A DNA stretch of 64,000 nt from contig JACAXG010000007.1 of NCBI GenBank assembly GCA_018881555.1, positions 10,358,435 through 10,422,434 of the forward strand. Reading direction: 5' to 3'. Within the stretch, counting starts at the first letter, position 1. The number at the start of each line of letters is the position of its first letter. Shown here piece after piece: positions 27,401 through 39,704 of the stretch. Both the position numbers and the translations under genes were made by a program. The notes below the pieces were generated by a model. It was not told where the DNA came from. It saw only the letters and a program-made list of their open reading frames with translations, and made no database searches. The stretch comes from Amblyornis subalaris. Taxonomy: Eukaryota > Chordata > Aves > Passeriformes > Ptilonorhynchidae.

Positions 27401-30400
27401 CTTGTCAAATGGCAACAGCCTCTGCTTGTTTAGATAATGGTGATGTTACCACCCATTACACAAGCCCTACACACCTTTTTTTCCCTCCCCACAGTGCTGG
27501 AAAAGAAGTAGATACACTGGTAACCACTGCTACAAGAGTCACTAGGGGATACCAGGCTGCAGCAGAAGTCTGCAGTGAAGTAAAGCTGGGATACCTGAAA
27601 AAACCAACAAACCTTGCAACAGCAGAAGCAATGGTGGTAACTGAATGACCTACTTTTAAAATCCATTTAACACTGTCAGANAGACTGTGCACAGCTTCCA
27701 CCCCCAAAAAGAACAAGCGTGAGATGCACAGACACAGTCTGCATGTCTGTACCCAAAACTTTCACTGCTTAGTCTTTCCCTTTGCTTTTATGCACACAAG
27801 CAAGGCCAAAGCCCAAAGCTTGCTTCTTAGCTGGTTCCTACAGCCTCTGTTCTANAATTATTTCTAGTCTTTTTACCAGGCTCTACATATAAAACAGCTA
27901 GTTTGAAAAAATTTGGTTTTCTTAGAAAGAGCTCCCACAAAAACACTGGATTAATTTTGAAAGTAACATGAACTTGGATCTTTAAAGCATCATGCAGGAN
28001 CATTTATATTTCAGACAGGAAGTCAAAAGACTCATCTCCAACACTCTTCCATTAAAACACTACCTTCAGCAGTTTCCCTTCAGACAGTCTTTAACGTGTT
28101 AGCTATTCTCTCGGAGAAGCACAGCTTCTTTCCTCCTCCCCAGCTCAACTTTACCACTGCCCAAAATCCAGCCAGACTCACAGGCAGCCTGAGCTCAGCA
28201 ATCCTTTCTGAAACCTTCCTTTGCCCTCTCCTCCACATACTGCCCTGAAGAAGGCAGGCAATAATGGTATCCCGTACTCCTGGCAACACTGCTACTATCT
28301 GAGAGACAAGCAGCAATTTACATGGGCTTTCCAAAATGTTACACAGAGAATTGTACCCCCTAGGTAATCTCTTCCTGAAATGATTCAGCTAGAATGAACC
28401 CTACCTTCCTGCAACATCACCTTTTGGGTCAAGTGAGAAGGCTGTCTCAGTACTTACTCTTNCAGGCATCTCCTTCTCTCCTCTCCTCTCCCAACCCTGA
28501 CCATTGTATCTCCCAAAGCAGAGCATCACATTTTTTTCCTCTCCAGANGGACTTTCTACCACCTCACTCCTGCTGTGCACACAGTGGCTGGATTATTAAC
28601 TGTGTAAGCAGTTAATAGGGAAATCTATCATTGAACCTTCTTGCTGACTACACAGGCATTAGCAAACTCCACACTGCGCAGCANTTCTTTTCTGGATAGT
28701 ACCCATTATTCACAGTCACCCTACATAAAAAGCCTTTATGCTCTTCCTGAATGTTTGCAACGCACTGGGGACCTGCTGGACACAGCTCACTGGATAACTG
28801 GCAGGGAGGTTGCTTTTAGCTGGTTTCATTCTTCAGCAGCCATTTGCCCCACTGCTGGCATTACCACCAATTTGAGAGAAGCATGGGTTTTGTTCTAAAA
28901 ACTCATTTTACTCTCTGGTTTGCTTAACATTATTTTTCTATTTTCAGATGTTCATTTAGAAGTGCCTACACACTGAGATTTAGAGACCATTCTGCAAAAA
29001 AACCTTTTTGTTCCTGTACCATGCACAGAGCATACCTTCATGAGCTCTACTGCGAGCTGCTGAAGGTTTTAAAAACAACAGAGGCTGAAGTCTATTATGG
29101 GAAAACACTACAAGCCAAATGCTGAACTTAATGCTGTTTGCAGATGCACACTGTGCTCACAAGGTGAGCCAAGCAGAATAATGCAAGCAAAGAATTATCC
29201 TCTGAAGAAAACAGAGAATGTGAAGAATGGCGGTTAACAAATTAATGGAAGTCCTGCCAGCATTTTAGGTCTGGAGGTTCAGCTCTTCCTCCCCGCACCT
29301 GCTGTGAAGCGCTGGTCCAGTTCTCCAGCCGCTCATTTAACANGCTCTTCCCTTGATCTCTGGTTACATTCCTCGAGCCTACACAGCACAGCTGAATTTT
29401 CTCATGCAGAGCCCTCTGACCACTTCACCCTCCCTCCCAAGGTCAAATGCCACATTCACATCCAAGCTCCCACAGCACCGCATTCAAGCCCCTGATCTGA
29501 AAAAGACTGCACAGCTCTGCACATATGTAATTAACCTCTCTCTGAAATGATCCCTGCTTGCACCCCCTNAACTCTGCCAGCTCAGATTAGACTCTAAAGT
29601 TATGAACACCAACTTGACTAGCTCACATTTGAGCTACTACATCCACAAAGCACTTTTATTGCTGCAGTCACAGCACTGGGCAGTGTCTCCTCTCTTTGCA
29701 TCAGTATTCCATTTCCAGCAGCAAAGAGATGGCAGGACTGGGGTGATGGAAATCCATCATCCATGCACTGCAGATGGTCTCAGTCCTGATACATGGATGC
29801 TGCCAGAGACAGCCAAGTGTGAACAATACTTAAGGGCCATTCACTCTTGCCTGTCTCCTATTTCCCCAGCTCTGCTCCTCTCCCAAAGCACAGTGCAATG
29901 GGACAGAGAAGGAGAGGAGCAGGAGCACACCGTGGATGTTTAAAGTGAAAAAAAGCAATATAAGTTAAAATAAAACNACAGAATGGACTCTGTCTAGCAG
30001 ACTACATATCAGTCAAGTATACTCTTCTCTTCAACAGCAATACATTCTTTTTGGTAACCTGAAAGCTTCAGAAAGGATAATATGAGTTCTCCTGTGGTGA
30101 ACTCAAGCCTTTCAAAGTAAGAGAAGAGGGTGTGGAAAGCATCTTGCATTTCTGAGGTCCTGTAGCATACTGGAGACACAGAGCTGCTGACCACCCCACT
30201 GGATGCAAGTCACGGAGCTGCCATTACAGAGAACATCACACGACTGCATTACCATGCACCACCTCTGAGAGCTGCACTTACTATTCATGAAGGAAAGTAA
30301 TTTGAGAAATAAAATATTGGAATATTTGGGAGAACCTTTTTTTACAAGTAACAGTGAACGTGAAATCACCCAACGAATGAAACCCTCTTAACTTCTGAAA

Positions 30401-33400
30401 CATGGTGTCTCTGAACAGCAATACTGGTACTGCAGGTTTTGTAACTCAGTTATACCCAGATGCAGCAAATTCAGCTGGACCCCCAGCAATGGAGAAGACA
30501 CGGAGAGACACATCTGTAGTACAGACTCCATACACAACACTGCTTTAGCCAGGACAAAAATGCTTCAAGTCNAAGAACAGCACATATATACAGCTATTCT
30601 GGATATTACGTCTGTATTTTCAGCAGGACACAACCATAAGAAGTCTCACTGCTGTCATCTTTTGTGAGACCAAGAAAAGCACCAACAACTTAACCTAACA
30701 GACCTTCCTTCTGTTTAATTAAACATTTTATTAGAAAAACTATGTACTTATGTATAAGTCATCATATTAAAAAAGTCCAAGAATACAGCNGTGTTGTGAA
30801 TGCAAGCCAAGAACGGGGATCTTGGTTTTACTTTGTGTTTTCCTCATGTCAGCTCAACAGCTTAATTAGTTATACTCACGATGTTAAATACTCTCAGATT
30901 GAAAATTAAATCAGCCTTTTGTAACATTCAGAGCAGNAGATGAGTTTTCTTCACTCAGTTAATTGGATACTTCTTTCCAGTGTAGCAAAAGGACACCAAA
31001 ATAAGCACTGTGTTTACTAAACTAACTATTACACTGAAGAGGTTGAAACAAATGCCATCATGCACACTTGTTTGTTTTTAGAATTGGTTGTAGTCTGTTT
31101 CTTGCAATCACAAACAGGCCTTGTGAGAAAAACCAAGGGTCATAATACACTGGCCCTAAAATCATGATTTCACACTTGAGTAAAATCTTGGTTTTCACAG
31201 TCTGAACTCACAAGTGCCTTGGGAAATGTGAAGCTCCAGCTTGCAGAGAAGTGAGAAGGACTGGCCCTTATCTTCCCAGTGAAAAATGCTTCACAGCCAC
31301 CAGTGATAGCACTGATGTCTGCTAGGCTTAGTCTTTTTATTGGAATGAGTACTTTAACCGAAATTGAAGACTATTTTAAAGAAAACCTCACCATTTCCTC
31401 TCTAGCATGCCCCCAGCATAAGGTACATGAATCCTTGTCTCCAGCTGGCTCAGAACAGTTTGATTACTCATNAAATGCTTTACCTTCACCTTGGTGTGAA
31501 CCAGAGGGTAGAAAATTACCTTATGCATTTCTTCTTATTGTCACATTATAAATACCGAAGATTTACTTTCCTCTGTACCCTCCACCTCAGCTTAGGTTAA
31601 TCTATTAAAAACCAAGGCAATTGGCCAGAAAATTAAAAGCCCAAAACTTCAGTTCTTCAAAAAAGCTGACACAGAGAATCTGTGTTTTTTATTTTTCAGC
31701 TATGACTTGTACTACTTCTTCCCAGATAGTGTTGGCTATATAAATGACATTATATAAATACTGAAAGAAAATGAAGAAACACACCTGGAATAACAATCAA
31801 ACCCATAAAGCAGAAGGAAAAAGATCTTCTGTTGATCCGAAGGTAGTTAAATGCAACATGTGTTTTACAGCCTAGACTGTGAATGAAATCTAACACCAGG
31901 CTTCTTCCAGACTAATCCATGAACTCTCATGCCAACAACATACCTTCAGGAGCCCACCATTACACAGATCTTGCTAAGCCTCACCCCCGTGTAGAGCTTC
32001 TCACTCCAGGAAAGATGCTTGGTGACAGGAGGGTTTGGATACTGCATGGAATTTAACACAACTTCATTAAAGGAAATTAAGCAGGTCTGATGCTCCTGAG
32101 ACTGATCTCGCATTCTTGAGAGGCACGAAGAAGGTTACAGCACAGCAAACTTCACACATTGTTACATCTCCTTTCCTTTCCCAACACCACTGCGTCTCAC
32201 ACAGCCTCTTCCCATGGCCAAGCTCTCTGCTCTTAAACATTTATGTAAGGATTATGAAAACAAATTTATCTCAGTCTGCCTTTTTTCTTTATCCTTTTCA
32301 GAGATGTGCTAACAAGCAAATACCAATCAGGCTGGAGCTTCTCATGAGGTGTTTTCTCAAAAAGTCCCTCTAGGCAATGTATTCCCTGTTGAAAGGGATT
32401 ATTTCTCTAACACGTAAAAGTTGGTTTATGTAGCACACCATCTGCCTCACTTCCACGAAACTAGATTGATACACTGGAGTTAAGAGTATGCAGATGAAGA
32501 GGTTAATACTGCATTCAACAGAAGATATCAAGGAAAGCTGTGAAGCTCACACACCAAGACACCGTTAGTAATTCTCCATTAGAAATNAGAGGTTTTATAA
32601 TGAAGTGCACTGAGCAACAACTTCATTTGCAGAAAAGATATCAGGAGAAACACAATATATACATTATTTGCTAAATGCAAAAACCTCAACAGGTTCAGTA
32701 ATGGCTGGTACACAATGAGATAGGTATCACTTTCAAGTCCAGGGAGTGCTGGGAAATCTGGCATCTTAACACTAGGCAGTTTATGGCAAATAGTAACTTT
32801 AATAAGAATGACAGACTGAGGTTTTTAACAATATCCTTTTTCCACATAAACACCAAATCTCTTCTTCAAATGTGGAACATTATTTATTGCTCTTTAAGTG
32901 AGGAAAAAACCTGCAACTGTGTCTCATTCTCACTGGGCTCCAAAACATATAAGTAATTCCCTATTTCATTTAAGCAGTTGACTTTTTTCTTCCTGGTAAG
33001 AGTGTTTGTGATTTTTAAAATTAGTTTTTAAGGTACTAAATCTCTGATTAAACAGTCAAAAGAAGGAGCTGGTCCTCATCAAAGACAAATGGGCAGCCTA
33101 AGGGATGGCTTCAGTGCTCCTCATGGCGTAAGGACAGAAACACACTAATTGCTCTAATAGAATAGGACCACGGCATCCAGGCTTTTAATTGCTCCCCATC
33201 CTCCACATGTCCAGCATTATTTCAAGGCTGAAACAGTCGTCCTTCCAATCTAAAGCAGGCCTGCCATACTGTCTTTGGTTATGGGAAGGAGAATTTTAGT
33301 TTGAAGCAACAGACATCGAAACACAAAAGGAAAAAGGGGTAGGTGAGTAGTCCAAAACCAGCTGAAAGCTATGGATTAGGTGAAGAAAGGCTACACTGCT

Positions 33401-34960
33401 GAGCCATCATGCAAGAAGATTCTTCTGAGATCCCCACTGTACTCTGGCAAATACACACATTGTGGCTTACTAAAGCATCAGCTCATACACTTAAATAAAA
33501 ACACAGCCTTGTGTCTGTTTTCTATCACCTGCATGACCAGATCATTACACTAATGCTCAGTTCGTGTCAACCAGCTTCCAAAACACATGCCTGTGTCTAT
33601 GAAAGTCCTTAGTACTCCTCGATTGCTTGTGGTTATTATTCAAGAGCGAAAGAGTGGAAACACTGCAATTACTCACTCAAGGCAGGAGCTCTTTGTGGGT
33701 AGCTGCATAGACTTTTAATGGATTTTACTCTGCAGTCCAAGCAGTAAAAGAGAGAGTTCTTGTTAGCTCAACTTCTGTGCTGCAGGCCTGCTGGAAAGGA
33801 TGTCCCTCCAGCATTAGAAGTTAATTTAGCTGCTTCTGTTACTATTCAACCCTTGGACTGCCTTCTGAGGCTGCCAACACAAATACCACCTNTGACGGCC
33901 ATTCTCATAACCTTGTTCCATGTGAAGGGATTTGAAATGTCTGGCTCAGCTCGTCAGGGAACACGTGGCAGCCCAAAGGCTCTAATAACCAACACACACA
34001 GGGAGGGGGTTTTTGTCCACAGTGTCCATGTTACATAGGACATCTTCACCATGTTGCTGAGTTCAAACCTGCACAGGATTCATGTCATTTTTCATGTGAT
34101 GAGCCTAAGCTCACACAAGAGCATTTATGCCTTTATGCAGTCCAGCTGAATCAAGCTGAAATCAGTGGACTAATACGAATGNTGCTAAAAATTATTGCTA
34201 GAATCAGTTCTCAGTTTCTTCAGCAACAACATTAAGTAAATCCCTTAGCAATATGCAAGGAAATAAGCAAACACACCTAGGATTTCTTTATTTAGAGACG
34301 TTAACTACGGCCTACACAAGTTAACAGAACTTCTCCCCATCTCGAACATTCTCCTAATCACATGCTAAGCTAGAAGCTCTCAGCAGCANCTTCAGGTTAT
34401 GAGTTGATCAAATGTTAGTGAATTTCAACTGTCAGGCTCCAAAACAAAACATCCTTATCTATTCATTACCCCAGGTGTTTGCCCTAAAACAAGACGAACT
34501 TAGCACATAGCCTCTGCTGCCCAAATTAATGGAGTGCGAAAAAATTTAACTTTTACAATGGCTAAGGTTCCACATANGCTTGAAAGAGGAAAGAATTAAA
34601 TTTACTTGAAGATTAATTTGGAGACTGATTTTCACAGAATTTCATCTTACAGCCTCACGTGCTGTGTAGCTGTAGTACTCACACTAATTGCTTTACTATA
34701 CTGCTGCTATTAAGCAAGGAAAGCTAAAGAGAAACATTTACAGCAGACCACTGCTGTCTGACAAAAGGCATTGCACTGCACTGAAGTTCATAATACAAGA
34801 CCACTGACAGAGTTAGGAATTTAGATCAGTGTCTTTCAAACAAGAAGGTGGTAGNAAGAAGACAATCAGTAACAACCATCCAACATAACATCAGGTANAA
34901 TTTTTAACCAGCAGCAGCCTGACACCATCCTTCCTCCCCTCCATACAACTTCAGTAACCT

Positions 34961-34984
34961 GTTAAATATGCAGTTAAATATACA
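34961..34984. repeat. Tandem duplication of a 12-mer
   Basis: GTTAAATATGCA is followed directly by GTTAAATATACA, two copies with one mismatch. Confidence 0.8.
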
Positions 34985-37900
34985 TTAATTAGCATCCANC
35001 AGAAACANTTTTTTCACCAGGCAGCAAATAGANAAAAGAAGAAAGNCANTATCTTCCCTTGCTGCGCTGTCCCACACCCTGGCACGAGCCAGAAACAGAG
35101 AGGAAAGGAGGGAGGGAAAGATGGTGTGGGCATAAAGGGAAATGCAGAGCTCAAGACAGCTACAAACTGGGCAGCCCCACCACCATGGAAAAGCAGCTCT
35201 GTACTATGTATTTCTTACATTTGGAAGTTCTGCTCATCCATGAAATGCAATGAAGCACACTAAGGGTTGAACTTCAGCCTTAGCAAGCCATTNCAAACAA
35301 GCTGATTCCCTGGTCCCAGAAAGAGAAAGGTGGGGGCAGCTCTCTGAACATTTGGACTAGGCAGATGCATTGGCAGCCAAGACCTGAAATTAAGCTGTTG
35401 GCCAGTTTACATCTTATTAGAGAGCCTCTCCTTTCCAATCTAACAGCAGGTGCTGGCTGAGTCTAATTACACACACAGTTTATACAACACATGGTAGCAN
35501 ACTCGAGAGCTTCAGCTCTGAATGCACACATGGGTCAATGGTGCTGGCATTTTCACTCAGTGCCACGAGGCATTTTTGCTTTGTTCTATTACAAAAATAT
35601 TTACTGAAACTGACTCCCCAGTTTGGACTGATTAAAGATACAGAAGTCTGGGAACACGTATTTATTGTTCCCGAATAGATCTGAAAGAGGACCTGGGGCT
35701 GTACTGCCTGCCACAGAAACAGGCACACTCACGTGGGATCAGCTTTTCTTTACCGTGCTGCATTTTGAGCTTGGTTATGACAACAGAAAGTCCCAGTGGA
35801 ATGCACAAGTGAAACACCATGAAAGGTTCACACTTCCCACCTACAAAACTGTCTCAACTCAGAGAATTCTGAGCTTCAGTCACTGGACCGGTTTTCTGAA
35901 GCCTAAAATGATATAGACACGTTCCCAGCTTCGCACAGCATTTAGGTCCAGTGTTGTTTTGGTTTTGGGGCAGGTGGGTATCAAAATGCATTAAAGAGGC
36001 TGATTACAAAAAAAACCACGAGGTTTTAGTTTAAACTGAAGATCTACTCAGGCAGCTGGTGGAACTGCTGGGGGCATGGGGAGTAGGAAAGCAACCCCTT
36101 AATCTATTATTTTCCAAGTTGTCAAATGGGATGGAGACACTGAACCATGTTAGAGAGCAACAACCCTACAGCTGGCCCTCTATGAATGTTACAGGCACTG
36201 GGAGAGGAGGGGAGCAGTCATTTCACCAGCCAATGTATTCAGAAGCAAAGGAAAACTGGAGGAAGTGGGAGCCAGAGCTCGATCTGAAGAAAGAGAACAG
36301 CAGCAATGCAAGAAGGATAAAGATTGCACCTGAGAGCTGTTTTGACAACTCTGTCAAGTTCAGGGAGCATGAAAGCCTACAAGACCACGGGAANGAAGCA
36401 GGCACAGATTTAAACAAATTGGTCTAATAGCAGGATGGAGCAGCTTGCCGATGTTGCCAGTACAGTCACAGCAATGGCACAACTGCTACATGCAAAGCTG
36501 ACTAAGAGAGACACTGAANACCCCCTGCATTGCACTGAAACCTAAAAACCATCTTCACAGGGAAACTGAATTGCCAACTGCATAAGCAGGGGTAAAGCAT
36601 GGAGCAAGAGCTGCCTGACTTTGGCACAAAATCCNTAACCTTGCACAGTGTTTAGTGACACTCCTGTAATTAATGTGGTATTTAATGCTGAAGGAGAAAC
36701 CTTTTTTATTCCCATGAAAACTCTTAAGACTCCTACTGGCCTGAGCCCAAGGACTTCAAAGTCTTTAAAGGAACAAAACAACAACTTNTGAAAACTGAAG
36801 TTCACATTTTTGGTCTGAAAGAAGCAGAAAAGGGGATTAAAGTTGGAATTTGATCACCTCCAAGTTGAGTACCTCAGTGATGGATCTTGTTGCTATTTGT
36901 CTCAGGCTGAGAACAGAAATTCAGTCCTGTGAATTTGAGAAACCTTTACCCAGCAGCAGAATAATGGCACTAGAAACACCCTGGTTTCAAATAAACTCAG
37001 CCTTATCACACTAATCTCNCATGTACAAAATTCCCATGGGTATCTACTGACCAAAGTGTATTAAAGCACTTACATAANTCATTGCAGTAAAAAAGTGTCT
37101 CTACAACTAAGTTGCTGAAACCTGCAGCAGTAAATGACTTAAGAACTTACAAAGGCACACAGGTATTAGAAACAGCAGAACCTTGTACTGTATGTAAAAG
37201 CTAAGACCTGTCCTTCAATAACCATCCCTCTATTCCAGAAATTTCACTGCTTTAGTTGTAGAAGTCTGCTTATACGCACATAATTGAGGAGCCATTCCCT
37301 GAAAACCCATTAAAAGGGCCCAAAGCAGTTTTGAAGCAAAAAACTGCTACACACAATCAGACCAGACACAACTCATCTCGACTCAAGTGAAACTCAATTA
37401 GTGACATGCTTAAGCAGTTACATTTTCTCTTTAAAACTTAGAAGATGTTATGGTCAGTGGATGGAGCTCAAGAATGACCAGAAAGGAAAAACACACATTT
37501 GTCACAAATGGAAAGGTACATTACANAGTGGGTTCTCGTCCTTCACTAAGTGTTTCAAAAAACAGGAAGTATCACTACACCAGGAACGTGTGGCTAACAC
37601 AAAATCTGTTTCCAGTTGGCATGACAAATGCAGAACTGCAGTGAGCAGCACTTACTTTAGAGAGCTTANGCAAAGACAAAAGCCATGAGGAGAAAGAATA
37701 GGTAACACTCCAGACCAACTTTTTAAAAACATCCACCTGAGCGGTGTTGGACATCCTTCCATTCCACTGCGTTCATGTGAACAATTTAAGGTGGAATTCT
37801 GGTGGAATTTTTTTTTGTGGAGGCTTTTTGTTCAAGTTCCGTATTCACCGCTATCCGATAACAGGAAGTCTATCTGGTAAACAGATTTGATTACTGGCAA

Positions 37901-38026
37901 ACATCACTACTGACGTCAAGAAAATCCTATTTAATTNCATCCAGTATATTGAGCTTTGAGTGAAATTCCTGAGAAACACCTTTCTCCATCAACCCCCACA
38001 TTTCTCATGACATCTGCATTTCATCT

Positions 38027-38059
38027 CATTAAATTCATTAAATTAATTTCATTAAATTC
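38027..38059. repeat. Three clustered ATTAAATT copies
   Basis: ATTAAATT occurs at 38028-38035, 38037-38044 and 38051-38058, each preceded by C; an AATTTC spacer lies between the second and third. Confidence 0.8.
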
Positions 38060-38799
38060 TTCTTTACCATAGGCTTGCAGAGGCAAGGGTTCACCCCACA
38101 GCACATGTCCATCCTAAAATTGTTTCTAGTTTCCTAGACTAATAGCAATTGTTTTGCCTAGAAATGGAAAAATAAAAAATCATCAGTGGCTTGAACACTC
38201 CTTGCTCTTTTCACATCAAGTCCCTGAATTGTCTTTGTGGAGTTTTGAGCAAGACCCACAAAGCCAAGCATGCAGAGATTTGGTGCTTCCTCATTCTTCC
38301 CTCCCTCAGCAAGACTGAGGGGCTGCTCTTAAAAATCAAAGCCAAATCTCCTGAGAAGCTGTTCCACTTGCTACACTACTCGTCAGTATTTACACAGAAG
38401 CTGGTTCTTGTTGCTTTCCAGAGACAAAGACCAGAGTGCATACTCTGATCTCCCTAACTAAAAATGCTCTAGGCAGCAAGGAGAGATCACATTCCTTGTG
38501 ATGCAGTTTTAAAGTGCATGTACAATTAGGTTTTTGCCNTCCACACAGAAGAGTTATCCATTCCCTTTTAACTTATAAAAAACCATCATGCTCAATCTTT
38601 AATCATACTCAGTACTAATACTTTCCTTACTGACAGGCTAAGTTACAATCATGTGATTATCACAGTAATTTCTATTTACATTCATCAGAAGCTTTATTTA
38701 AATTTAAAAATGCAACTGTAATTTGTCAAGTCTCCTATTAATGCTATTAAATGGATTTATCCATCAACAAAATTTTTACACAAATTGGATTAAACAGGA

Positions 38800-39704
38800 A
38801 GCACTGAACCTGGCAAGAGACACAAAGAATAACAAAGAGGGGCTTCTCCACTTATGTTAACTGGAAAAGGAAGGACAAAGAAGGTGTACCCACCCCCATA
38901 AACAACACTGGTAAACTGGTAACAGCAGGTGAGGGCAACACTGAGGTACTCAACTTCTTTGCCTCAGTCTTCAATGGCAACCTCTCAACCCACACCTTTT
39001 GAGCAGAGGGACAGCAGGATGGGGACTAGGGGAGCAAAGTCCCTCCCACAGTAAAAAAAGATCGGGTTCATGACCACTGAGGAACTTGAATGCACAGAAG
39101 TCTATGGGACCCAGTGGATGCATCCCATAGTCCTCAGGGAAGTGGCTGATGTAGTTGTCAAGCCACTCTCCATGGTATTGGAAAAGTCAGGTGAAGTCAC
39201 AGGCCACTGGAAAGAGGGGAACACTGTACCCATCTTTAGAAAGGGTATAAAAGGAGGACCCTGGGAACTACTGACCTGTCAGCCTCACCTCTGTGCCTGG
39301 AAGATCAAGGAACAGATCCTCTTAGGAGCTGTGCTATGGCACATGGAGGACAGGGAGGTGATTTAGGACAGCCAGCATGGCTTCACCAAGGGCAAGTCCT
39401 CCCTGACCAACCCAGTGATCTTCTGTGATGGAGTGACTCCGTCAGTGGACAAGGGAGGGGTTACAGATGTCATTTATCTGGATTTCTGCAAAGCCTTTCA
39501 CACAGTCCCCCACAATAGTCTTCTCTTTAAATTGGAGAGAGATGGATTTGATGGGTGGACTCTTGGGTGGGTAAGGAATTGGCTGGACTGTTGAATCCAT
39601 AGGGCAGTGGTTAAAGGCTCAGAGTCCCAGCGGACACCAGAGACAAGTGCATGATCTTTAAGGTCCCTTCCAATCCAAGTCATTCCACAATTCATTCTAT
39701 GATT
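38800..39704 (+). mobile_element. CR1 LINE relic: RT domain joined to 3' tail
   Basis: The plus strand carries the CR1 region upstream of RT (near 38810-38960), then a readable RT segment from 39070. Its frame runs through 'MHPIVLREVADVVVKPLSMV' and is broken by one TAG at 39364-39366. It then continues in the same frame through '[15 protein letters not shown]' and palm motif A '[10 protein letters not shown]' (the catalytic Asp codon is at 39481) to a TGA at 39592-39594. Around 39628-39652 the sequence passes directly into the CR1 tail (TTTAAGGTCCCTTCCAATCC, ending ATTCATTCTATGATT), so RT motifs B and C are deleted. No target-site duplication was seen. It is inactive and antisense to ARHGAP24. 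Confidence 0.92.

Larger units (their letters stand above)
19166..38799 (-). other. Presumed ARHGAP24 intron, long stretch without recognised genes
   Basis: Nearly 20 kb of unique AT-rich sequence. It holds the (TC)n at 19213-19226, the palindrome at 21455-21479, a T11 run at 23215-23225, a purine-rich patch near 35092-35121 and the small tandem repeats at 34961 and 38027. The longest frame (36059-36427 plus, 122 codons, containing an N) shows no domain. Some AT-rich blocks with homeodomain-like TAAT cores (for example 22080-22200 and 26880-27060) could be conserved non-coding elements, but sequence alone cannot show it. Confidence 0.55.

Noticed and set aside
36059..36427. 122-codon plus-strand frame
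   Set aside because: Contains an N, has no homology signal, and is bounded by ordinary intron sequence.
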